Origin: Sphingosinicella microcystinivorans
GTDB lineage: Bacteria > Pseudomonadota > Alphaproteobacteria > Sphingomonadales > Sphingomonadaceae
NCBI RefSeq assembly: GCF_003634215.1
Contig: NZ_RBWX01000008.1
Span: 558,001 to 622,000 of the forward strand
DNA length: 64,000 nucleotides
Reading direction: 5' to 3'
Shown here: positions 18,351 to 26,577 of the stretch, piece by piece
Numbering within the stretch: position 1 is the stretch's first letter
How the letters are laid out: each line of letters starts with the position of its first letter
Position numbers and translations under genes: made by a program
The notes under the pieces: generated by a model
The model's input: the letters and a program-made list of their open reading frames with translations, nothing else
What the model was told of the DNA's origin: nothing
Database searches by the model: none

Positions 18351-19141
18351 ACCGCCACCGGCGCCTTGATGTGCGGCTGCGCTTCATAGCCGACGAGTTC
18401 GAAATCCTCGTAACGGAAGCCGAAGATGTCCTTCACGTCCGGGTTGATGCGCATCTCTGGGAGCGCCATCGGGCGGCGCGTCAGCTGCAGGTCGGCCTGA
18501 TCGAGGTGATTGAGATAGAGATGCGCGTCGCCGAAGCTGTGGATGAATTCGCCCGGCTTCAGCCCCGTCACCTGCGCCATCATCTGCGTGAGGAGCGCGT
18601 AGGAGGCGATGTTGAACGGCACGCCGAGGAACACGTCTGCACTGCGCTGGTAGAGCTGGCAGGAGAGCCGGCCTTCCGCGACGTAGAACTGGAACAGGCA
18701 GTGGCAGGGCGGCAGCGCCATGCTGTCCACCTCCGCGACGTTCCATGCCGACACGATCAAGCGCCGCGATTCGGGATTGCGGCGGATCATTTCGACGAGG
18801 TTCGCGATCTGATCGATGACGCGTCCGTCCGGCGTTTCCCAGCGGCGCCACTGCTTGCCGTAGACGGGGCCGAGCTCGCCTTCGCTGTCCGCCCACTCAT
18901 CCCAGATCGAGACGCCGTTTTCCTTCAGGTAGCGGATGTTGGTGTCGCCCGAGAGGAACCAGAGCAGCTCGTGCGCGATCGATTTCAGATGCAGCTTCTT
19001 CGTCGTCAGCATCGGGAAGCCATCGGCGAGATCGAAGCGCATCTGGTGCCCGAAAACGCTGAGCGTTCCCGTGCCGGTGCGGTCGCCGCGCTCGGTGCCG
19101 TGGCGGCGGACGCGGGCGAGAAGGTCGAGATATTGCTGCAT
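18347..19141 (-). CDS. thyA: Thymidylate synthase
   Basis: Folate-dependent methylation of dUMP to dTMP. The start at 19141 ([11 protein letters not shown]) gives 264 residues, the same length as the E. coli enzyme; the open frame upstream to 19198 is not supported. Active-site Cys146 is in [13 protein letters not shown], with RTGTGT at residues 21-26 and the dUMP-binding [13 protein letters not shown]. First gene of the minus-strand chain thyA-folA-dipeptidase-ribF-ileS-lspA; divergent from the glycosyltransferase gene across 129 bases. Confidence 0.96.
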   Translation of the reverse strand: MQQYLDLLARVRRHGTERGDRTGTGTLSVFGHQMRFDLADGFPMLTTKKLHLKSIAHELLWFLSGDTNIRYLKENGVSIWDEWADSEGELGPVYGKQWRRWETPDGRVIDQIANLVEMIRRNPESRRLIVSAWNVAEVDSMALPPCHCLFQFYVAEGRLSCQLYQRSADVFLGVPFNIASYALLTQMMAQVTGLKPGEFIHSFGDAHLYLNHLDQADLQLTRRPMALPEMRINPDVKDIFGFRYEDFELVGYEAQPHIKAPVAV

Positions 19142-19270
19142 GCAGAAAGATATACGACGCCCCGAGCCGCTTGGCGAGAAAAGACACAAATCATTCAAAA
19201 ATAAGGACTTGCCAAATCACAGCCCTCCAGATCATTACGGATGCGTTTCTGAACGGGGGGATCGTTCAGT

Positions 19271-20680
19271 TTGGAAGAGTCGTACGTCTGGCTGGCCGGA
19301 TACTGGCTGCTGACGCGAGAGCTGTTGCTTCTCGCGGCGGCGGGCGTTGCCGTATCGAGCCTCGACGATCTTCTGTTCGACATCCTCTATTTCGCGCGGG
19401 AGCTCTGGCGGCGGCTCACCATTTATAGGGTCTGGGCGCGCGCGGATGCGAGCACGCTCGTGGGACCGGGGGTCGGCGCGCCGATCGCGGTGTTCGTGCC
19501 CGCCTGGGATGAGGCGGACGTGATCGGCCAGATGCTCGCGACGTTCACGCGCACGATGCGGCACCCGCGCTACCGGATCTTCGTCGGCGTCTATCCCAAC
19601 GACCCGGCGACGCGCGCGGCGGTGGAAGCGGTCGCCGATCCTCGGATCGGAATCGTCGCCGCGCCGCATCTCGGGCCGACCACCAAGGCCGACTGCCTGA
19701 ACGCGATCTGGCACGGCATGGAGGCGTATGAGCGCGCGCATGGCGTGCGCTTCAAGGCGGTCGTCCTGCACGACGCCGAAGACGTGGCGCACGCGCGTGA
19801 ACTTGACGTCATCGACTATCTGATCCCGGCGAAGGCGATGGTGCAGCTTCCGGTCGTACCCTTCGCCGATCCGCAGTCGCGCTGGATCGCGGGGCACTAT
19901 CTCGACGAGTTCGCCGAGAGCCACACCAAGGACATGGTGGTGCGCGAGGCGATCGGCGCAGCGCTGCCCGCCGCCGGCGTCGCGTGCGGGTTCGAGCGGG
20001 AGATGATGGGGCAGATTGCGGACGCGCTCGGCGGCGCGCCGTTCGACCCCGATTCGCTCACCGAAGACTACGAACTCGGCCACCGCATCCACGCGCGCGG
20101 CGGCAATGCCGCGTTCGTCCGCATTCCCGGCACGCGCGGCGAGCCGCATGTGACGACGCGCGAGCATTTCCCGGCGACGCTCGAAGCCGCCGTGCGACAG
20201 AAATCGCGCTGGCTGCTCGGCATCGCGCTCCACGGCTGGGACCGGATCGGCTGGCAGGGCGGGATCGCGGCGCGCTACATGCTGCTGCGCGACCGCAAGG
20301 CGCTGCTGAACGCGCTTGTCGTCATCATCGCATATGTCGCAGCGATCGCCTACGCCGCTGCGATCGTGTTGAAGGGGACAGTGCCGGACGCGCGCACGCT
20401 CCCCGCCGTGGTCGAGCGCGGCACAGCGCTTGATACCCTCCTGCGGCTGACGACTGCGCTTCTTGCGTGGCGGCTGGCGATGCGCATGGTGTTCACGGGG
20501 CGCCAGCACGGGCCCATGGAAGCAGCCCGCGCGCTCCCCCGCGCCTTCATCGCCAACATCGCGAACTTCCTCGCCGCCCTCCGCGCCTGTCGGCTCTATG
20601 TCGGCGGTCTCATCAGCAAGACACGCCCGGTCTGGGAAAAGACCGCGCATCGGTTTCCACAGATCGTGGCGGACGAATAG
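19271..20680 (+). CDS. Processive GT2 glycosyltransferase, NfrB-like
   Basis: A 469-residue membrane glycosyltransferase of family 2. An N-terminal hydrophobic segment (residues 12-40) leads into a GT-A domain with PIAVFVPAWDEADVI (71-85), the nucleotide-sugar motif HDAED (167-171), the TED catalytic base motif (264-266) and the processivity motif RQKSRW (309-314). Two more hydrophobic segments lie at 346-366 and 388-408. The closest match I recognise is the N-terminal half of NfrB (phage N4 adsorption protein B); the c-di-GMP-binding C-terminal part of enterobacterial NfrB is absent. The start is a TTG at 19271 after GGGGGG; no in-frame ATG exists nearby. The next gene begins at the base after its stop. 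Confidence 0.82.
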   Translation: MEESYVWLAGYWLLTRELLLLAAAGVAVSSLDDLLFDILYFARELWRRLTIYRVWARADASTLVGPGVGAPIAVFVPAWDEADVIGQMLATFTRTMRHPRYRIFVGVYPNDPATRAAVEAVADPRIGIVAAPHLGPTTKADCLNAIWHGMEAYERAHGVRFKAVVLHDAEDVAHARELDVIDYLIPAKAMVQLPVVPFADPQSRWIAGHYLDEFAESHTKDMVVREAIGAALPAAGVACGFEREMMGQIADALGGAPFDPDSLTEDYELGHRIHARGGNAAFVRIPGTRGEPHVTTREHFPATLEAAVRQKSRWLLGIALHGWDRIGWQGGIAARYMLLRDRKALLNALVVIIAYVAAIAYAAAIVLKGTVPDARTLPAVVERGTALDTLLRLTTALLAWRLAMRMVFTGRQHGPMEAARALPRAFIANIANFLAALRACRLYVGGLISKTRPVWEKTAHRFPQIVADE

Positions 20681-21823
20681 ATGCGCCCCGTCCGCGCCTT
20701 CGGGATCATGGCCGCCGCGCTCGCGCTGTGGGCGACGTGGCGCTTCGAGGCGGCGCGCGAGACCTTAGCCGCGATGCTCGCCGCGCACGCCCGGCCTGCA
20801 CCGGTCGCGCGCGCTGTGGCAGTCGCAGAGATCGCGCCCGCTCCCCAAGCTGGCAATACGGCGGCTGCAACGCGGGCAGTCTCTCCCGCGCGCGCACCGC
20901 AGGCCGCAAAGCCCACGCGCGCCTCTCTGCAACCGGTCACTCTGCCGGTCGCGTCCGAAAGTGTCGCGCAGGTGGTCGTTTCCGTTCCCACCCGAGACGG
21001 TCCGCCCACGGCCCATGATTTTGCCGCATCGGGCTACACCGCGCTGGCGCTGGGGGACCGCCGCACCGCAGCACGGCAATTCGATGCGGCGCTCGCCGCC
21101 GATCCGGGCCATGCCAATGCCGCACTCTGGCAGGCTGAACGCACAGCGCTGCTCAAGGCGTGGCGTATCGATGCCTACAGCCTGATCCGAAGCAGCGGCG
21201 GCGGCTTCGTCAGCGACCGTCCGCTGCTTGGCGGCGGGCAGAGCGGCATCCGGCTCGGCTACACGCCGGGTCCGCTGGCGCGGCGCCCGATCGAACTGTT
21301 CGGCCGCCTCGCGATCGCGCACGACTGGCTCGACCTCAAAGACCGCAGCGGGCAAGGCGCGGTCGGCGCCGCCTGGATGCCGCTTGGGCGCGACGGGCCC
21401 ACTGTCGGCGCGGAGCGGCTGATCGCGATCGGCCGGGAGGGACGGGATGCTTGGGCCATCCGCGTGTCCGGCGGCGCGTGGCACGCGGCGGATGCGAAGC
21501 TTCCGATCGATCTCAGTGCCTATGCCGAAGCCGGTGTCGTCGGCGCAAGCAGCCGAGACGGGTTTGCAGGCGCGCAGGCGCTCGCGCTCTACCCGGTCGC
21601 GGCGCGCGAGGGGACACGGATCGGGCTCGGCGGGGGCGTGTGGGGCAGCGTGCAGGACGGCGGCGGCCGCACGGCATCGCGCCTCGAATTCGGCCCCGGC
21701 GCCCAGCTCTCGCAGCGCATCGGCAAAGCCACGATCGAGCTGCGCGGCGAATACCGGTTCCGCGTCGCGGGCGATGCTGCGCCGGGAAGCGGCCCGGCGC
21801 TCACCGTCGCGACGCGGTTCTGA
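20681..21823 (+). CDS. TPR plus outer-membrane barrel protein, NfrA-like
   Basis: 380 residues in three parts: an N-terminal hydrophobic helix (about 5-20) that may be a signal anchor, an Ala/Pro-rich linker (35-110), one clear TPR unit at 112-148 (GYTALALGDRRTAARQFDAA), then a Gly- and aromatic-rich region (170-380) of alternating strands ending in ...ALTVATRF, the terminal Phe typical of outer-membrane beta-barrels. The strand region (VGAAWMPLGRD, VGAERLIAIGREGRD) resembles the C-terminal NfrA domain. The ATG follows the glycosyltransferase stop directly, so the two are one unit; an outer-membrane export pore for the glycan is the natural inference. Confidence 0.68.
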   Translation: MRPVRAFGIMAAALALWATWRFEAARETLAAMLAAHARPAPVARAVAVAEIAPAPQAGNTAAATRAVSPARAPQAAKPTRASLQPVTLPVASESVAQVVVSVPTRDGPPTAHDFAASGYTALALGDRRTAARQFDAALAADPGHANAALWQAERTALLKAWRIDAYSLIRSSGGGFVSDRPLLGGGQSGIRLGYTPGPLARRPIELFGRLAIAHDWLDLKDRSGQGAVGAAWMPLGRDGPTVGAERLIAIGREGRDAWAIRVSGGAWHAADAKLPIDLSAYAEAGVVGASSRDGFAGAQALALYPVAAREGTRIGLGGGVWGSVQDGGGRTASRLEFGPGAQLSQRIGKATIELRGEYRFRVAGDAAPGSGPALTVATRF

Positions 21824-21825
21824 CG

Positions 21826-22899
21826 CTATTCGGCAGCGACCGCCGCGACCTCCTCGATATTCCGGCGCCGGGCGTCGAAATCCTGCGCGATCTTCTCGTC
21901 GTTCGCCTGTAGCGCATCGACATCGACGTTCACGTAATCGAGCACGCCCATCTGCGCGTAGCCGCGCTGCACGGTTTCACCCCACAGGCCGATATCGGCG
22001 ACAATGGGCACGATGCGGTTGAAGAGGTGATTGCGGAAGTTCCGGGCGCCTTCGCTTTCATCTGCCCATGCCACGCATTCGCCGACATCGAAGCCAAGGT
22101 TTTCGTATACCTCGCGGGACTGGAACCGGTCGCGCATGTGGTAGCACGCCTCCACGAGGAACTCTTCCCGCTCCTTCCTCTCGGCCGCGGTCAGGTGCGG
22201 ATAATATTCGCGCAAGGTGAGGCGACCGAAAGCGACGTGGCGCGCTTCGTCCTGCATCACATAGGCATTGACGGCGCCGGCGAGCGGCGAGGTCGACATG
22301 TCGCGAATGCCCGCGAAGGCGGCGAGCGCGAGCCCTTCGATTACCACCTGCATACCAAGGTATGTCATGTCCCAACGCTTGTCCTCGAGCACCTGTTCGA
22401 GGAGCGTCGCAAGCGGGCCGGTGATCGGATAGCTCATGCCGATCTTCTCGATCAGGCGCTTGTAGGCCTCCACGTGCCGCGCCTCGTCGATCGTCTGCGT
22501 GGAGGCGTAGAACTTGGCTTCAAGGTCCGGCACCTGCTGCACGATCTTCGCCGAGCAGATAAGCGCGCCCTGCTCTCCGTGCAGGAACTGCGAAACCGAC
22601 CATGCCTGCATGTTGCGGCGCAGTTCGATGCGCTCCTGCTTCGACATCTTCTCCCACATCGGCGAGCCGAAGATACCGATGGTCTGCTCCGGCATACCCT
22701 GCGGGTTTTCCCAATCGAGGTCCTGCGACCAGTCGATGCGCTCGGCTGCGTCCCACTGCATCTTCTTGCCCTTGGCATAGAGGCTGAGGAGATCGTCGCG
22801 ATCATCCGAATACTCGAAATCGAAAACGGTCTCGAACTCCTGCGCGACGCTCCAGGTCGGGCCGCTCGGCGTCAGCTGGTACAGATCCGAAAAAGCCAT
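21826..22899 (-). CDS. Ferritin-like di-iron protein of unknown substrate
   Basis: 357-residue ferritin-like helical protein with a full set of carboxylate-bridged di-iron ligands: Glu109 (LHGEQGAL), Glu139/His142 (IDEARHVEAY), Glu188 (VVIEGLALAAF), and Glu218/His221 (QDEARHVAFG). This resembles AurF/R2-type di-iron oxygenases more than storage ferritin. The substrate is unknown. The ATG at 22899 has AGAGG upstream; a TTG at 22917 would add six residues. It is 22 bases downstream of the MerR-type regulator gene on the same strand, so it is probably the target of that regulator. Confidence 0.83.
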   Translation of the reverse strand: MAFSDLYQLTPSGPTWSVAQEFETVFDFEYSDDRDDLLSLYAKGKKMQWDAAERIDWSQDLDWENPQGMPEQTIGIFGSPMWEKMSKQERIELRRNMQAWSVSQFLHGEQGALICSAKIVQQVPDLEAKFYASTQTIDEARHVEAYKRLIEKIGMSYPITGPLATLLEQVLEDKRWDMTYLGMQVVIEGLALAAFAGIRDMSTSPLAGAVNAYVMQDEARHVAFGRLTLREYYPHLTAAERKEREEFLVEACYHMRDRFQSREVYENLGFDVGECVAWADESEGARNFRNHLFNRIVPIVADIGLWGETVQRGYAQMGVLDYVNVDVDALQANDEKIAQDFDARRRNIEEVAAVAAE

Positions 22900-22921
22900 G
22901 ACGTTTCCTCTTCCCAATGGA

Positions 22922-23626
22922 TCATGTGTTGTCGTTGGCGATCCTGCGCCGCGCCTCGAGCTGACGCAGGATTTCCCGCGTCCGCATCAGGCTCAGCATT
23001 TCGTTGATGGTGGAGATGCCGCGCTCGGCCATCGTCAGCGCTTCCTCGTCGCTGACCTTGCCCGCCGTGTTCTCGAAGAACAGGCGCATCTCCTGCCCCA
23101 CGAGCCATTCGACGAACTGCACGTACATGGCGCCGCCGCCAACAAAGCCGCGGTCTTCGGTGAAGCCGATGACGTTCATTTCCTTGAGGCAGCGCGCAAT
23201 CGCGAGATCGCGCGGTCCGAAGCGGCCATCGCGATCGGGGCAGAGCAGACCTTCCTCAACCGCGCGGCCAAGCTCCTCGGTTCTGAAACCGGCTTGTTCG
23301 GCAAGCTCTTCCAGCGTCGCGCCTTCGCCGCCGGTATCGAGCCGGGCGCGGAGCATGGCATCGAGATCGGGAAAGGCATCGGCATGAAGCCAGCGATCCC
23401 CATCTTCCCCATCAAGCAGCGTGCGGATGATCGCGAGCGGCAGGAAGCGTTCCTCCTGCAGGCGCTTGATCGCTTTCAGCCGCGCGACGTGCATGTCGTT
23501 ATAGAAGGCGCTGTTCGCGCTCGCGCGGTCGGGTTCGGGAAGCAGGCCTTCGCGGATGTAGAAGCGGATCGTTTCCCGCCCCACGCCAGTCAGCCGTTCA
23601 AGTTCGCGCATACGCAAGGCGCGCAT
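22922..23626 (-). CDS. MerR-type regulator with two HTH domains
   Basis: 234-residue regulator. Residues 6-72 are a standard MerR winged helix (MRELERLTGVGRETIRFYI, then REGLLPEPDR and LKAIKRLQEERFLPLAII). Residues about 104-152 repeat the same pattern (TLEELAEQAGFRTEELGRAV, EEGLLCPDRDGRFGPRDL, IARCLKEMNVIG), apparently a second MerR-like HTH. The C-terminal 75 residues are helical. No Cys cluster for metal sensing. The ATG at 23626 has AGGAGG only three bases upstream; a second ATG at 23611 also fits the domain. A large dyad (23652-23692) lies just upstream. Confidence 0.82.
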   Translation of the reverse strand: MRALRMRELERLTGVGRETIRFYIREGLLPEPDRASANSAFYNDMHVARLKAIKRLQEERFLPLAIIRTLLDGEDGDRWLHADAFPDLDAMLRARLDTGGEGATLEELAEQAGFRTEELGRAVEEGLLCPDRDGRFGPRDLAIARCLKEMNVIGFTEDRGFVGGGAMYVQFVEWLVGQEMRLFFENTAGKVSDEEALTMAERGISTINEMLSLMRTREILRQLEARRRIANDNT

Positions 23627-23651
23627 CTCCCTCCTGAGTGCGACTCGGAAG

Positions 23652-23692
23652 CTATCAGGTTTTACGGAGTTGTGATACGCAAAATCTGATAG
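23652..23692 (-). promoter_or_regulatory. Near-perfect 12-bp dyad upstream of the MerR gene
   Basis: CTATCAGGTTTT (23652-23663) faces AAAATCTGATAG (23681-23692), 11 of 12 positions pairing, with a 17-base spacer. It sits 25 bases before the regulator start. On the minus strand one can draw weak hexamers TTGCGT and TGATAG 19 bases apart, the long spacing typical of MerR-activated promoters. Likely an autoregulatory operator; no U-tract follows, so it is a poor terminator. Confidence 0.5.
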
Positions 23693-23706
23693 GGTTGCGG
23701 TCCGCA

Positions 23707-24414
23707 CTAAAGTGCGTCGTGGAAGATGATCCCGAGGGTTCGTCGCTCGCCGCGTTCGATGCTGGAAACGCCGTGGCGCAGTTGTGTTCGATACGCGCCG
23801 CGCGGGCCTTGGCGCGGCCGATCACGCACCGGCAGGATGGTGATCGCGCCCTGCCGCGCCAGCACCGCCTCGCAGCGTGATTGGCGGCGCGGGCGATTCT
23901 CGACGAGCACGAGCGCGCCGCCATCGAAATCCACCCCCGGTCGATCGAGTTGGACCACCACCTGCAGTGGGAAATGCACCGGGCCGTAAAGATCCTGGTG
24001 CAGGCAATTGTAGTCGCCAGGCCCATAGCGGAGCAGCAGCGGCGTCGGCCGCATCTGCCCGGCGGCGCGGCAGCGTTCGATGAGGTCCGCGTGCGTGGTC
24101 GGCCATTCGGCGGGCAGGCCGAGCCGCTCCGCCCAGCCGTTCGCGATGCGTGCAAGATGCGGATAAAGCGCATCGCGCAGCGACGCGACGACGGGCGGCA
24201 GCGGGTAGGCGAAGTAGCGGTAACTGCCCCGCCCATAGCCGTGCCGGGCCATCACCACCGTACTGCGAAACGCGGCGTCGTCACCGTAGTGTCCGGCAAG
24301 CGCAGCACACATCTCCGTACCCAGCAGGGGCGGTGTCACCGCATAGCTGCGCTCTTCGAGCATGGCTTCAAGCGCCGCCCAATCGAGCGCATCGACACAC
24401 GCAAAGCCTGTCAT
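23707..24414 (-). CDS. 2OG-Fe(II) dioxygenase coupled to ada
   Basis: 235-residue non-haem iron, 2-oxoglutarate-dependent dioxygenase. The facial triad is His139, Asp141 (CLHQDLYG) and His214 (QLRHGVSS), with Arg224/225 (GERRTLGIIFHD) as the 2OG carboxylate anchor. It does not carry the AlkB nucleotide-lid pattern that I would recognise, but its ATG overlaps the ada stop (ATGA). Translational coupling to the adaptive-response regulator suggests a role in alkylation damage, not proven here. Confidence 0.85.
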   Translation of the reverse strand: MTGFACVDALDWAALEAMLEERSYAVTPPLLGTEMCAALAGHYGDDAAFRSTVVMARHGYGRGSYRYFAYPLPPVVASLRDALYPHLARIANGWAERLGLPAEWPTTHADLIERCRAAGQMRPTPLLLRYGPGDYNCLHQDLYGPVHFPLQVVVQLDRPGVDFDGGALVLVENRPRRQSRCEAVLARQGAITILPVRDRPRQGPRGAYRTQLRHGVSSIERGERRTLGIIFHDAL

Positions 24415-25499
24415 GCCGCTTGGCCTCGCCGACGCTCAGCCGCCAGCAGCGCACACTTCCGCTCGACGCCCCAGCGATAACCGCCGATGCCGCCATCGCC
24501 GCGCAGAACACGGTGGCAGGGGATGAGCACGGCGATCCGGTTCGCGCCGCAGGCGGACGCCGCAGCGCGAACCGCACTGGGCGCACCGATGCCGGCGGCG
24601 ACCTCCGCATAAGAGACGACACTGCCGCTCGGCACGCTGAGCAGGAAGCGCCAGACCTTCATCTGAAATGCCGTGCCGCGTAGATCGACAGGAATATCGG
24701 GATGCGGCGCGCCCTCCGCGAGATGTGTCCCGAGTGCATCGATCCAGGCGTCGAGCTGTGCTGAAGCGGCAGCGTCCGATGGCACGATATCTGCGCGCGG
24801 AAATTCGGCCCGCAGACGGTCTACCAGCGTGCTTTCCTCGTCCCCGAAATCCACCGCGCAAACACCGCGCCCCGTCGCCGCCATCAGCAGCAGGCCAAGG
24901 CCGGTGGCACGACATGCCCAGGCGATCGTCTCACCCACACCGCCCGCGCGGTAAGCCGCAGGGGTCATGCCGAGATGGCCATCCATCCGCTCGTAGGCGC
25001 GGCTCGTCGATCCGAAACCGGCCTCGAAGATCGCCCCGGCAACGCCGTCACCCTCTTTCAGACTCGCTTTCAGCCGCTTCATCCTGAGTGCGGTCTGGAA
25101 TGCCTTGGGACTGACGCCGATCACTGCCGTGAATGCACGCTGCACCTGGAAACTGCTGAGTCCCGCGATCTCCGCGAGACGGGCGAGCGGCAGCGGCGTA
25201 TCTGCGTGCGTCTCGATATAGCGCGCAAGCGACGTCATGCTGTCAGCCGCGGGATCGCGCCCTTCGAGCGCGCGGGGACGGCAACGCAGGCACGCCCGGT
25301 AGCCGTCCGCCTCGGCAGCCATGCTGCTCCCATAAAAGCGTACATTCTCGCGCCTCGGGGTTCGCGCTGGGCACGACGGGCGGCAGTAAACGCCGGACCG
25401 TTTCACGGCATAGACGAACCGCCCGTCGAACGTGCGATCCCGCCGCACGACGGCGTCCCAGAATTGCGACTGATCGGTCAATTCCGTTTCCATGATCAT
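24411..25499 (-). CDS. ada: Ada: methyl-sensing regulator and O6-methylguanine-DNA methyltransferase
   Basis: 362-residue bifunctional protein. The N-terminal zinc domain has Cys39, Cys43, Cys70 and Cys73 (GVYCRPSCPAR, CLRCRPRA); one of these accepts methyl from phosphotriesters. An AraC-type HTH covers about residues 85-185, followed by the alkyltransferase domain whose acceptor is Cys328 in IPCHRVLRGDGG. Methylated Ada activates the adaptive response in known systems. AGGAGG five bases before the ATG at 25499. The downstream 2OG oxygenase gene overlaps by four bases. Confidence 0.95.
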   Translation of the reverse strand: MIMETELTDQSQFWDAVVRRDRTFDGRFVYAVKRSGVYCRPSCPARTPRRENVRFYGSSMAAEADGYRACLRCRPRALEGRDPAADSMTSLARYIETHADTPLPLARLAEIAGLSSFQVQRAFTAVIGVSPKAFQTALRMKRLKASLKEGDGVAGAIFEAGFGSTSRAYERMDGHLGMTPAAYRAGGVGETIAWACRATGLGLLLMAATGRGVCAVDFGDEESTLVDRLRAEFPRADIVPSDAAASAQLDAWIDALGTHLAEGAPHPDIPVDLRGTAFQMKVWRFLLSVPSGSVVSYAEVAAGIGAPSAVRAAASACGANRIAVLIPCHRVLRGDGGIGGYRWGVERKCALLAAERRRGQAA

Positions 25500-25662
25500 C
25501 TGCTCCTCCTTTTCGGACAGGCCCGCAAGCTAGGCGCGCGGGAAGCGGCAGACGTTCCGATCCTTGCAGCGATACGCACGGCCCAAATTTTGTCTCGATA
25601 CAGGCGCATATTGGCGGCAAAGGTGGTGGCGGGAGACTCCCCGCTGGGTTAGTCAGGACGGC

Positions 25663-26577
25663 ATGGACATCTATCTCCCGATCGCCGAACTCAGCGTCAA
25701 TTCGCTGGTGATTGTGGGGTTCGGCGTTCTCGTCGGCTTCATGTCCGGCATGTTCGGCGTCGGCGGCGGCTTCCTGACCACGCCGATGCTGATCTTCTAC
25801 GGCATCCCGCCAGCGGTTGCGGTCGCATCGTCCGCCACGCAGATCACCGGATCAAGCGTTTCCGGCGCGCTTGCGCACTGGCGGCGCGGCGGCGTCGATG
25901 CGAAGATGGGCGCAGTGCTCGTCGCCGGGGGCGTGGTGGGCTCGGGAATCGGCTCCTATCTCTTCAAACTCCTCCAGAAGATCGGCCAGATCGATATCTC
26001 GATCTCGCTGATCTACGTGGTGTTCCTGTCGACGATGGGCGGGCTGATGCTCGTGGAATCATGGCAGACGCTGCGGCGCGCACGCACCGGCGAAATCCGG
26101 CGCGTGAAACTGCACCCGCACATCCCGTTCATCTCGGCATTGCCGTGGAAGATGCGCTTCTACAAGTCGGGGCTCTACATCTCGCCGCTCGCTCCGTTCG
26201 GCATCGGCATGGTCGTCGGCATGCTCACCTTCATCATGGGCATCGGCGGCGGCTTCATCATGGTGCCGGCCATGATCTACCTGCTCGGCATGTCCGTTTC
26301 GGTCGTGGTCGGCACATCGCTGTTCCAGATCGTGTTCACGACCGCCGCGATCACGCTGCTCCACGCCGTGCAGTCTAAGACGGTCGATATCGTGCTTGCG
26401 CTGATGCTGCTGATCGGCGGCGTCATCGGCGCGCAGATCGGCGCCCGCATGGCGCAGCGGCTGCCGCCCGAAAAGCTGCGTTTCGCGCTCGCCGTCCTCG
26501 TCATCGCCGTCGCGATCCGGCTGCTCATCGGCCTGACGTGGACACCAAGCGAACTTTATTCGGTCTTTTCCGAATGA
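25663..26577 (+). CDS. TSUP-family (TauE/SafE) anion exporter
   Basis: Inner-membrane transporter of the sulfite/sulfonate exporter family, 304 residues. The two-fold repeat is visible as SGMFGVGGGFLTTPMLIFYG (about residue 31) and MGIGGGFIMVPAMIYLLG (about 195). ATG at 25663 (MDIYLPIAELS) with AGGA upstream; the open frame to 25564 is not coding. The substrate cannot be read from sequence. The next gene (TIGR02186 family) overlaps by ATGA, a pairing seen repeatedly in alphaproteobacteria. Divergent from ada. Confidence 0.9.
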   Translation: MDIYLPIAELSVNSLVIVGFGVLVGFMSGMFGVGGGFLTTPMLIFYGIPPAVAVASSATQITGSSVSGALAHWRRGGVDAKMGAVLVAGGVVGSGIGSYLFKLLQKIGQIDISISLIYVVFLSTMGGLMLVESWQTLRRARTGEIRRVKLHPHIPFISALPWKMRFYKSGLYISPLAPFGIGMVVGMLTFIMGIGGGFIMVPAMIYLLGMSVSVVVGTSLFQIVFTTAAITLLHAVQSKTVDIVLALMLLIGGVIGAQIGARMAQRLPPEKLRFALAVLVIAVAIRLLIGLTWTPSELYSVFSE

